Part shown: positions 6,755 to 13,000 of the stretch, in pieces
How the letters are laid out: the number at the start of each line of letters is the position of its first letter
How positions within the stretch are numbered: position 1 is the first letter of the stretch
Assembly: GCA_002469765.1 (NCBI GenBank)
Contig: DKNS01000044.1
Span: 1-16,061, forward strand
Reading direction: 5' to 3'
DNA: 16,061 nucleotides
DNA from: Flavobacteriales bacterium UBA7382
GTDB taxonomy: Bacteria > Bacteroidota > Bacteroidia > Flavobacteriales_D > Sanyastnellaceae
Notes under the pieces: generated by a model
Seen by the model: only the letters and a program-made list of their open reading frames with translations
Told to the model about the DNA's origin: nothing
The model's database searches: none
Made by a program: the position numbers and the translations under genes

Positions 6755-8182
6755 ATGCGCGCCATTTTCTTTGCCTTCGCTTGCTTGTCTTTCTCGGCCT
6801 GGGGTCAATCCACTGACACCTGGACTCTGGAACGTTGTTTGGAGCACGCCTTCGAGCACAACCTACAACTCAAGCAATCGCAACTTGGCCTCCGACAAAG
6901 TGAAATTGCCACGTTGACCGCCAAGGGCGCCTTCTTGCCCAACCTCAACGCATCCTCAAGCTTCGGGGTGAACATCGGTCAAACCATCGACCCGTTCACG
7001 AACCAGTTTGCGACCGACGCGATCCAGTCCAGCAACGTAGGCATCAGCTCGGGGGTGACACTTTTCAATGGATTTCAAAATCACTTGACCCTGCGCCGGG
7101 CCCGTCTGGGGCTGGAGCTGGCGGCGACCAACGTGGAAATCGCACGCAACGGCGTTGCGCTCAGTTTGGCCTCGGCCTACCTGAACGTCTTGTTCCAAAA
7201 GGAATTTTTGGACATCGCCAAACTGAACGCCGAAGCGACCCGGCGTCAGGTCGAGCGCGTGCAAACATTGGTGGACGCTGGTGCGGCCGCAGAAAGCGAC
7301 TTACTCGACGTGCTTGCCCAACAAGCCAACGACGAAAGTGCAGCAATAGGCGCCGAAAACGGCGTCACCCTGGCCAAGCTCAATCTCGCTCAAGTCCTGC
7401 AATTGGGAGCAACCGTCTCAGATGACCTGGACGTGGCTCCTCCCTCGGACGACTTGATGGAGAGCACCGTGCTTCCCATAAATGCAGACGCCGCCGTGGC
7501 GTTCGCGTTGGGGTCTTTCCCCGACATGAAAGCCGCCGAGTTGCAAGTGACCGACGCCTACCTCGGGTTGGATTTGGCCAAAGCCGCACGGATGCCACGC
7601 ATTGTGGGTTCGTACAGCATGGGCTCGGGTTACTCGGCCAACCGTCTGGAACAAATTGGGGAATCTTCCACCACCTTTTACGAGATCCCCACCACCACAC
7701 CCGGCGTGAGTTTGACCGCACCTGTGGTGGATGACACGGGGGTCACCTTCGAGACCATGTCCTTCCAGGACCAACTCTCGAACAATGTCAACCAGAGCAT
7801 CTTTTTCTCGCTGAGCATCCCCGTCTTCAACAACTTCGGCATCCACGCAGGCATTGAGCGGGCCAAAGTTGGGGTGTTGTCCGCCCAGCTCTCCAAAGCC
7901 CTAACCGCGCAAAGTCTCACACAAACAGTTCAAACCGCATGGGCCGACGCCCGGGCTGCCGAACGCACGTTCGAAGCCAACGACAAAGCCTTGGAAGCCG
8001 CCAGCCTAGCCATGGACAACGCCGAGGCCAGGTTCGAAGCCGGCGCCATCTCGGCCCTTGAATACGCCGACGCCCGGACCCGGCTGGACAACGCACGCAT
8101 CAACGCCCTTCGTACCGAGTACGACTTTGTGTTCAAGACCCGCATCCTAGATTTCTACATGGGCCGTCCCTTGAGTCTCTAA
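6755..8182 (+). CDS. TolC-family outer-membrane efflux protein
   Basis: This is an outer-membrane factor of tripartite efflux or type I secretion systems, 475 residues, normal for the family. Residues 1-17 form a signal peptide ending in SAWG before Gln18. The mature N-terminus WTLERCLEHAFEHNLQLKQS is typical of the family (about 23-42). Two repeats of outer-membrane efflux helices and strands can be traced: the first about 25-215, with IGQTIDPFTNQF and GVTLFNGFQNHLTLRRA, the second about 250-470, with SLSIPVFNNFGIHAGIERAK and FEAGAISALEYADARTRL. These are the loop-strand and coiled-coil segments expected of TolC. The start was chosen at the signal peptide; the frame is open upstream with unrelated sequence. 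The gap to the adaptor gene is 17 bases, so the two genes form an export pair. The transported substrate cannot be told. Confidence 0.93.
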   Translation: MRAIFFAFACLSFSAWGQSTDTWTLERCLEHAFEHNLQLKQSQLGLRQSEIATLTAKGAFLPNLNASSSFGVNIGQTIDPFTNQFATDAIQSSNVGISSGVTLFNGFQNHLTLRRARLGLELAATNVEIARNGVALSLASAYLNVLFQKEFLDIAKLNAEATRRQVERVQTLVDAGAAAESDLLDVLAQQANDESAAIGAENGVTLAKLNLAQVLQLGATVSDDLDVAPPSDDLMESTVLPINADAAVAFALGSFPDMKAAELQVTDAYLGLDLAKAARMPRIVGSYSMGSGYSANRLEQIGESSTTFYEIPTTTPGVSLTAPVVDDTGVTFETMSFQDQLSNNVNQSIFFSLSIPVFNNFGIHAGIERAKVGVLSAQLSKALTAQSLTQTVQTAWADARAAERTFEANDKALEAASLAMDNAEARFEAGAISALEYADARTRLDNARINALRTEYDFVFKTRILDFYMGRPLSL

Positions 8183-8199
8183 CCCCACATTCCTCAACG

Positions 8200-9459
8200 A
8201 TGAACAAGAAAGCAATTCTGGGCCTGGGCGGCGTGATTTTGGTCTTGGTGGTTGTGGCGGTGGTCCGCGGAGGGAACCGCGAGTTGCCGGTCGTCAGCAC
8301 GGACGCGATCCAGGCCAGAGACATTGTCGAACGCGTGAGCGCCAGCGGCAAAATCCAACCTGAAATCGAAGTCAAGATCACGGCCGAAGTCAACGGCCAA
8401 ATCGTCGAACTCCCTGTCAAGGAGGGAGACATGGTCGAAAAGGGAGATTTGCTCGTGCAACTGAACCCAGACATCTACGAGGCGGCACTCTTGAGGGCCG
8501 AAGCATCCTTGAATTCTGCACGGTCCAATTTGGCTTCTGCGCGCGCCCAGGTGGCCCAAGGCGAAGCGAACCAATTTGCCAGTGCAAAGGCGTTCGAACG
8601 GGCCCAGTCCTTGCTCACGTCCAAGGTTATTTCACAGGCAGAGTTTGACCAAAACGAGGCCTCCTACCTGACCGCCAACGCCAACCTCACGAGCGCGAAG
8701 GAAAGTGTGAGGAGCGCCGAGTTTGCCATTCTAAGCGGAGAAGCATCGCTGCAAGAAGCCCGGGACAACCTCAGTCGCACGACGCTTGTCGCCCCTCAAG
8801 CAGGCGTGGTCACAGCCCTGTCCAAAGAAGTGGGCGAAAGCGTCCAGGGAAACGGCTTCACAGCCGGCGAAGTCATCATGAAAGTCAGCGACCTCAGCAC
8901 CATGGAGGTGAATGTCGAAGTCAATGAAAGCGACATCGTACGCATCCACATGAAGGACGAGGCTGAAATCGAAGTGGACGCGTATTTGGGTGAGACATTC
9001 TCAGGTCAGGTGACCGAAATCGGAAACACCGCCCTCAATGCGGGCATGAACGGGTTCAGCATGGACCAGGTGACCAACTTCTCCGTCAAGGTCCGGTTAG
9101 ATCGGTCCAGCTACTTGCACCTTGTGGAAGGTGACCACAACCACGAAACCCCGTTCCGTCCTGGCATGAGCGCAACCGTGGACGTTTTGACGGCGCGGGC
9201 CGACCAAGTGTTGTCAGCCCCCATCCAAGCGGTGGCCAGCAGGGCCTCTGACGTAGACGACGAGGGCACGGAGACGGAGCTTGGTGTGTTTCTGCTCGTG
9301 GAAGGAGAGGCAAAGTGGACGACGGTAAAAACCGGCATCCAAGACACAAAATTCGTGGAGATCCTAGGTGAGGTGAAAGATGAAGATGTCTTGATCACAG
9401 GGCCGTATGAAATCGTCAGCCGGACCTTGGAGGACGGTGAATCCGTTGAAATCCACTGA
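8200..9459 (+). CDS. Periplasmic adaptor subunit (HlyD/MacA-type membrane fusion protein)
   Basis: This is the adaptor that links an inner-membrane pump to the TolC-like channel encoded just upstream. The 419 residues begin with a single N-terminal anchor (about 5-23). The first half of a biotinyl/lipoyl-like sandwich follows near 48-90 (KITAEVNGQIVELPVKEGD), then an alpha-helical hairpin rich in Ala, Gln, Glu and Ser (about 95-190). The second sandwich half is near 191-222 (TLVAPQAGVVTAL), and beta-barrel and membrane-proximal domains fill the rest (PFRPGMSATVDV near 313-324). The layout resembles MacA-type adaptors that work with MacB ABC permeases more than RND adaptors, but this is not certain. 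No pump gene follows. The nearest transporter, the ABC exporter at 13001, is not of MacB type. The stop overlaps the next start as TGATG. Confidence 0.92.
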   Translation: MNKKAILGLGGVILVLVVVAVVRGGNRELPVVSTDAIQARDIVERVSASGKIQPEIEVKITAEVNGQIVELPVKEGDMVEKGDLLVQLNPDIYEAALLRAEASLNSARSNLASARAQVAQGEANQFASAKAFERAQSLLTSKVISQAEFDQNEASYLTANANLTSAKESVRSAEFAILSGEASLQEARDNLSRTTLVAPQAGVVTALSKEVGESVQGNGFTAGEVIMKVSDLSTMEVNVEVNESDIVRIHMKDEAEIEVDAYLGETFSGQVTEIGNTALNAGMNGFSMDQVTNFSVKVRLDRSSYLHLVEGDHNHETPFRPGMSATVDVLTARADQVLSAPIQAVASRASDVDDEGTETELGVFLLVEGEAKWTTVKTGIQDTKFVEILGEVKDEDVLITGPYEIVSRTLEDGESVEIH

Positions 9460-10565
9460 TGGCTCGCATCCTTATCCTCGACACCGCCACCAAACAATGT
9501 TCTGTGGCCCTGTCCGAGCATGGCGAAGCTGTGGCTTGGAAAGAAGACCGTGCCGACGGCTACGTTCACGCAGAACGTCTGATGCCCCTCATCAACGCCC
9601 TCCTGAAAGAACACGGCTGGGACAAATCTTCGTTGGAGGCCATTGCGGTGTCTGGGGGACCAGGGTCGTTCACAGGACTTCGCATCGGCGTCTCAGCCGC
9701 CAAAGGCTTGTGCCACGGCTTGGGGCTGCCTCTCATTGCGCTGGACACCCTCGGCATCCTGGCTGAGCAAGGTGAGCGCTTGGATCCGACCCCAAAGCGG
9801 CGCGTGGCGATGGTGGACGCAAGACGAATGGAAGTCTACGCCGGCGATTTCAACCACGAAGGCGACTGCACCGAGACAGCTCGCCCCGTGGTGGTCGACG
9901 AAGAGGGGTCACCGTGGGAAGGCCCTGCCCAATTCATCGGTGACGGTGCAGTGAAATGCGCCGAGGTCTTGGCAGGTGAAGGCCGGACGTTTGTCGAGGC
10001 GTGGCCTTTGGCGCGCGACGGGGCCAAGCTCGCAGAAGCCGCCTTCGGGCAGAGCGACTTTGCAGATTTGGCCAGCTATGAACCCAACTACATCAAAGCG
10101 TTCAAGGCCGGTGCACCGAAAGACCCCTTGGGTCTGCGGTCCACACTGGGTGTCGTTTGGCTGGCTCTGGCCCTTGTCTTGGCGTCGTGCACCTCTTGCG
10201 GGGAGCAACAGCAATTCATCCCGTACGTCCCTGTTGGCCTCCAGATCGACTTGAATTTGCCGGCGTACAACACGCTGAATTTCCCCGGAGAAGCCATTGC
10301 CCTGGCGGGAGGCTCCAAGGGCCTGTATGTCTACCGGTACACCTTGGACGAATTTGTGGTGTTGGACCGGCATGCCACATACGACATTCCTTTGGCCTGC
10401 CAAATCACCCTTGACGCGGACAACTTCACCCTCCGGGACAACGACGATTGCTCAGAGAGCGAATGGCAAATCATCGACGGCTCGGTCATGAACGGACCAG
10501 CCACTTTGCCTTTGCATCGCTACCGAACGAGCCTGAACGGCTCCATCCTGAGTGTTTTCAATTGA
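9459..10565 (+). CDS. tsaB: TsaB (t6A tRNA modification) fused in frame to a lipoprotein-like Rieske-fold domain
   Basis: Residues 1 to about 223 are TsaB, the TsaD partner needed for threonylcarbamoyl-adenosine at position 37 of tRNAs. ILILDTATKQCSVAL opens the ASKHA-type fold, AVSGGPGSFTGLRIGVSAAK spans 63-82, MVDARRMEVYAG 118-129, and YEPNYIKAF 207-215 marks the usual C-terminus. No stop follows. Residues 224-243 then read as a lipoprotein signal with lipobox LASC (Cys244), and 255-368 resemble small Rieske-fold lipoproteins of Flavobacteria (LQIDLNLPAYNTLNFPG, GPATLPLHRYRTSLNGSILSV). The Rieske cluster ligands are mostly missing. A TTG at 10128 (residue 224) could start the lipoprotein separately in the same frame. 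As one protein it would join a cytosolic enzyme to an exported domain through a membrane anchor. Options are a real fusion, two products from one frame, or a lost stop. TsaB itself is secure; the fused tail is a clear reading of the bases. Confidence 0.9.
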   Translation: MARILILDTATKQCSVALSEHGEAVAWKEDRADGYVHAERLMPLINALLKEHGWDKSSLEAIAVSGGPGSFTGLRIGVSAAKGLCHGLGLPLIALDTLGILAEQGERLDPTPKRRVAMVDARRMEVYAGDFNHEGDCTETARPVVVDEEGSPWEGPAQFIGDGAVKCAEVLAGEGRTFVEAWPLARDGAKLAEAAFGQSDFADLASYEPNYIKAFKAGAPKDPLGLRSTLGVVWLALALVLASCTSCGEQQQFIPYVPVGLQIDLNLPAYNTLNFPGEAIALAGGSKGLYVYRYTLDEFVVLDRHATYDIPLACQITLDADNFTLRDNDDCSESEWQIIDGSVMNGPATLPLHRYRTSLNGSILSVFN

Positions 10566-10576
10566 GCCAAAACACA

Positions 10577-10604
10577 AACAACCCCGCTTGAAGGCAGGGT
10601 TGTT
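10577..10604 (-). terminator. Terminator hairpin downstream of ahcY
   Basis: AACAACCC at 10577-10584 pairs perfectly with GGGTTGTT at 10597-10604, and a further two to three pairs can form inside past one mismatch. On the minus strand the hairpin is followed by a T-rich run (TTTGTGTTTT), fitting a Rho-independent terminator for ahcY, whose stop is about 27 bases away. On the plus strand it is followed by only a weak T content, so it ends the tsaB transcript less convincingly. It lies between convergent genes. Confidence 0.7.
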
Positions 10605-10631
10605 CCAGTGTCTCGTTCTTAAACTGGCGTC

Positions 10632-11951
10632 TCAGTAGCGGTAAGCTTCGCCCTTGAAGGGGCCTTGAACGCCCACCCCAATGTACTCAGCTTGCTCCTG
10701 AGAGAGCTCGTCAATCTCCACGCCGATTTTGTCAAGGTGCAAACGGGCCACCTTCTCGTCGAGGTGCTTGGGCAACGTGTACACGCTGTTTTTGTAACTG
10801 TCGGCGTTGTTCCAAAGCTCAATCTGCGCGATGGTTTGGTTGGTGAAGGAAGCCGACATCACAAAGCTGGGGTGTCCTGTGGCGCATCCGAGGTTCACCA
10901 AGCGACCCTCCGCCAACAAGATGATGTCTTTGCCGTTCACAGTGTACATGTCCACCTGGGGCTTGATGGTGTCCTTGGTCTCGCCATGGTTGGTGTTGAG
11001 CCATGAGACGTCGATTTCGTTGTCGAAGTGACCAATGTTGCACACAATCACTTTGTCCTTCATGGCCTCAAAGTGGGCACCTGTCACGATGTCCTTGTTG
11101 CCTGTGGCGGTCACCACAATGTCCGCCTCGGCCACGGCATCAAGCATCTTCTTCACCTCAAACCCTTCCATGGCCGCCTGCAAAGCACAAATCGGATCGA
11201 TTTCCGACACAATCACACGGCAGCCGGCGTTGCGCAACGACTCGGCCGAGCCTTTGCCCACGTCTCCGAAACCTGCAACCACAGCCACTTTGCCCGCCAT
11301 CATTACATCGGTGGCCCGTCGAATGGCGTCCACACAGGACTCGCGGCAACCGTACTTGTTGTCAAACTTGGACTTGGTGACAGAGTCGTTCACATTGATA
11401 GCCGGCATCGGCAATGTGCCGTTCTTCTCACGATCATACAAGCGCAGCACGCCTGTGGTGGTTTCTTCGGAAATGCCCTTGATGCCAACAGCGAGTTCAG
11501 GGTACTGGTCCAACACCACATTGGTGAGGTCTCCCCCGTCGTCCAAAATCATGTTGAGGGGCTTTTTCTCCTCCCCAAAGAACAACGTCTGCTCGACGCA
11601 CCATTCGTACTCCTCCTCAGTCATGCCTTTCCACGCGTAGACAGGAATGCCTGCCGCAGCGATGGCTGCCGCCGCATGGTCCTGCGTGGAGAAGATGTTG
11701 CACGACGACCAGGTCACCTCGGCGCCCAGCTCCACCAAAGTCTCGATCAAGACCGCAGTTTGAATGGTCATGTGGAGGCATCCCGCCACCCGGGCACCGG
11801 CCAGAGGTTTGGAAGCGCCAAACTCCTCGCGGAGGGCCATCAAGCCAGGCATTTCAGCCTCTGCCAAAGTGATTTCTTTGCGTCCCCACTCAGCCAAGCT
11901 CATGTCTTTGACTTTGTACGGGAGGGTGGGAGTGAGAGTTGTGTTGCCCAT
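10632..11951 (-). CDS. ahcY: Adenosylhomocysteinase (S-adenosyl-L-homocysteine hydrolase)
   Basis: The enzyme reversibly splits S-adenosylhomocysteine into adenosine and homocysteine, relieving product inhibition of methyltransferases. It is cytosolic, NAD-dependent and usually tetrameric. The 439 residues match the family length. Visible motifs in order are GCLHMTIQTAVLIETL (57-72), STQDHAAAAI (88-97), DDGGDLT (137-143), NVNDSVTKSKFDNKYGCRES (186-205) with the catalytic Lys and Asp, the NAD-binding GFGDVGKG (227-234), GHFDNEID, and NLGCATGHPSFVMSASFTNQ near 373-392. The C-terminus KGEAYRY is also typical, with the conserved Lys and Tyr contributed to the neighbouring NAD site. The ATG was chosen because a TAnnTTTG box lies 19 bases upstream; the open frame further upstream has no family match. 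It is transcribed alone, divergently from the phosphopantetheinyl transferase gene. Confidence 0.98.
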   Translation of the reverse strand: MGNTTLTPTLPYKVKDMSLAEWGRKEITLAEAEMPGLMALREEFGASKPLAGARVAGCLHMTIQTAVLIETLVELGAEVTWSSCNIFSTQDHAAAAIAAAGIPVYAWKGMTEEEYEWCVEQTLFFGEEKKPLNMILDDGGDLTNVVLDQYPELAVGIKGISEETTTGVLRLYDREKNGTLPMPAINVNDSVTKSKFDNKYGCRESCVDAIRRATDVMMAGKVAVVAGFGDVGKGSAESLRNAGCRVIVSEIDPICALQAAMEGFEVKKMLDAVAEADIVVTATGNKDIVTGAHFEAMKDKVIVCNIGHFDNEIDVSWLNTNHGETKDTIKPQVDMYTVNGKDIILLAEGRLVNLGCATGHPSFVMSASFTNQTIAQIELWNNADSYKNSVYTLPKHLDEKVARLHLDKIGVEIDELSQEQAEYIGVGVQGPFKGEAYRY

Positions 11952-11970
11952 GGTTCTGATTTTATCTGTG

Positions 11971-11978
11971 CAAAAATA
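11971..11978 (-). promoter_or_regulatory. Candidate -10 box of ahcY
   Basis: Read on the minus strand, bases 11978 to 11971 are TATTTTTG, an exact match to TAnnTTTG. It is 19 bases from the ahcY ATG, giving a short leader of roughly a dozen bases. No TTG sits at the expected -33 distance, so support rests on the -10 alone. The intergenic region of 78 bases is too short for a known S-adenosylhomocysteine riboswitch plus promoter. Confidence 0.45.
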
Positions 11979-12029
11979 CGGAATGTGGGTACTTTGGAGC
12001 CGAGGGGCAAACCTCCGTCCTTTGCGCCC

Positions 12030-12674
12030 ATGCCTAGATTGCCGTTGTCCAAACAACCAAACAACCCGAGGGTTGTTCTTTGGAGATGGGACGAAGGGAG
12101 TGCATGGCCTCTGGCCAAGCTTGAAGCCCACTTTCCAGAGCGCGAGTGGGCAACAATGTCCAAAGGTCGACTTCGAGAACACCAAGCAGTGGCATGTGGC
12201 TTGACGGAACTGCTCGGCTCTGAAGGATGGCGCGTCATCCACCGCGACGGGAAGCCCGAACTGCTCGACGCCTTCGGGAAAGTGCGTCCCCTCAGTGTAT
12301 CCCATCACAGCACGAGTCTCGGAACAACGGCTGCGGCGGGGGTTTGGGAGGCTGGCGAACGGCACCACGGCATCGACCTGGTGGACACACAAGATGTTCG
12401 AATTCCCCGCATCGCATCGCGTTTCATGTCGCCGGTCGAGCAGGAACGGTGGCCAGAAGCCAAACCCTGGGTCTGGGCTGCGAAAGAGACCATGTTCAAA
12501 GGGCACGGTCCCAACCTAGATTTCCGTCTCGAATTGTCGATGGATTCCATGGATTGGGTCGGTGACAGCGGAAGGCTGGTCGGATCAGTCCGGGGTGCCA
12601 TCTGGCGAGGGGAATTGGCCCACGTACCGCATTCCTCATTGGGCCTGGTCTGGTCCTCCCCTTCCGCCATGTAA
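12030..12674 (+). CDS. 4'-phosphopantetheinyl transferase superfamily protein
   Basis: The enzyme moves the phosphopantetheine arm of coenzyme A to a serine of acyl- or peptidyl-carrier proteins. The 214-residue length fits the Sfp/AcpT-like group with two pseudo-repeats. The magnesium and CoA-binding motifs are present: LSVSHHSTSL near 88-97 (the conserved SHS-like motif), GIDLV at 114-118 with Asp116, and WAAKETMFK at 149-157 with Lys152, Glu153 and Lys157. This is the family's (W/F)xxKE(S/A/T)xxK signature. The ATG at 12030 was chosen because it is the first methionine before family-like sequence and lies 78 bases from the divergent ahcY start. A TACTTTG sequence at 11990 resembles a -10 box but has one base too few. 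Whether it serves fatty acid synthase carrier protein or a secondary pathway is not visible; no polyketide or peptide synthetase genes are near. Confidence 0.87.
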   Translation: MPRLPLSKQPNNPRVVLWRWDEGSAWPLAKLEAHFPEREWATMSKGRLREHQAVACGLTELLGSEGWRVIHRDGKPELLDAFGKVRPLSVSHHSTSLGTTAAAGVWEAGERHHGIDLVDTQDVRIPRIASRFMSPVEQERWPEAKPWVWAAKETMFKGHGPNLDFRLELSMDSMDWVGDSGRLVGSVRGAIWRGELAHVPHSSLGLVWSSPSAM

Positions 12675-12690
12675 GTCAGGACAAAAGCCA

Positions 12691-12724
12691 ACAAAAAAGG
12701 GACCCGAATAGATCCCTTTTTTGT
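12691..12724. terminator. Symmetric bidirectional terminator between PPTase gene and rpmH
   Basis: A perfect 12-bp inverted repeat (ACAAAAAAGGGA at 12691-12702, TCCCTTTTTTGT at 12713-12724) encloses a 10-base loop. Each strand gives a GC core followed by six T residues, so it can end both converging transcripts. It lies 16 bases from the stop of each gene. Confidence 0.9.
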
Positions 12725-12740
12725 AGATGACGCTGAATTG

Positions 12741-12911
12741 TCACAAGCGCTCGACGCCCTTGTGGCGACGCTCGGTGCTCACGGTCAGCTTCTTGCGACC
12801 CTTCCGACGTCGTGAGCTTAAAACGTTGCGACCACTGGCGGTTGCCATGCGCTTGCGGAAGCCGTGCTTGTTGCGGCGCTTCCGGACGGAGGGTTGAAAT
12901 GTCCTTTTCAT
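12741..12911 (-). CDS. rpmH: Large ribosomal subunit protein bL34
   Basis: This small basic ribosomal protein is part of the 50S subunit and binds 23S rRNA. It has 56 residues. The start MKRTFQPS, then RKRRNKHGFRKRMATASGR and the RRRKGRKKLTVS core, are diagnostic. It is slightly longer than most bL34 proteins because of a C-terminal KGVERL-like tail. The ATG is certain from the MKRTFQPS start; the open frame continues upstream but with no bL34 content. It stands alone, not next to dnaA or rnpA, with its own promoter and terminator. Confidence 0.98.
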   Translation of the reverse strand: MKRTFQPSVRKRRNKHGFRKRMATASGRNVLSSRRRKGRKKLTVSTERRHKGVERL

Positions 12912-12939
12912 CGTACTCTGGTTTCCCTTTACGGGAGGG

Positions 12940-12971
12940 CAAATGTAAGAAAGCCTTTTTGTTTCGCCAAA
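12940..12971 (-). promoter_or_regulatory. rpmH promoter of Bacteroidota type (TTTG-N20-TACATTTG)
   Basis: On the minus strand the -10 box TACATTTG (bases 12947 to 12940) matches TAnnTTTG exactly. A TTTG -33 box (12971 to 12968) lies 20 bases further upstream. Both elements and the spacing fit the sigma-ABfr consensus of Bacteroidota. The -10 box is 28 bases from the rpmH start codon, leaving a leader of about 20 bases. This is the best promoter in the window. Confidence 0.78.
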
Positions 12972-12986
12972 GGGTTGACCCCACTT

Positions 12987-12994
12987 TAACTTTG
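12987..12994 (+). promoter_or_regulatory. Candidate -10 box of ABC exporter gene, very close to the ATG
   Basis: TAACTTTG matches TAnnTTTG exactly and ends six bases before the ATG at 13001. Transcription would begin at or next to the start codon, so the mRNA would be leaderless if that ATG is used. The only nearby TTG sequences are 9 or 25 bases upstream, neither at the normal spacing. It lies back to back with the rpmH promoter. Confidence 0.42.
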
Positions 12995-13000
12995 TCCCCA

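Noticed and set aside
11028..12029. Plus-strand extension of the phosphopantetheinyl transferase frame, antisense to ahcY.
   Set aside because: The sequence before ATG 12030 is the mirror of ahcY and has no transferase content. A normal-length enzyme starts at 12030.
11952..12029. S-adenosylhomocysteine or SAM riboswitch before ahcY.
   Set aside because: The likely leader is only about a dozen bases and the whole gap is 78 bases with no conserved stem pattern seen.
11952..12506. Minus-strand upstream extension of ahcY.
   Set aside because: It would lengthen a normally sized 439-residue enzyme by about 185 unrelated residues across the divergent gene and would remove the promoter.
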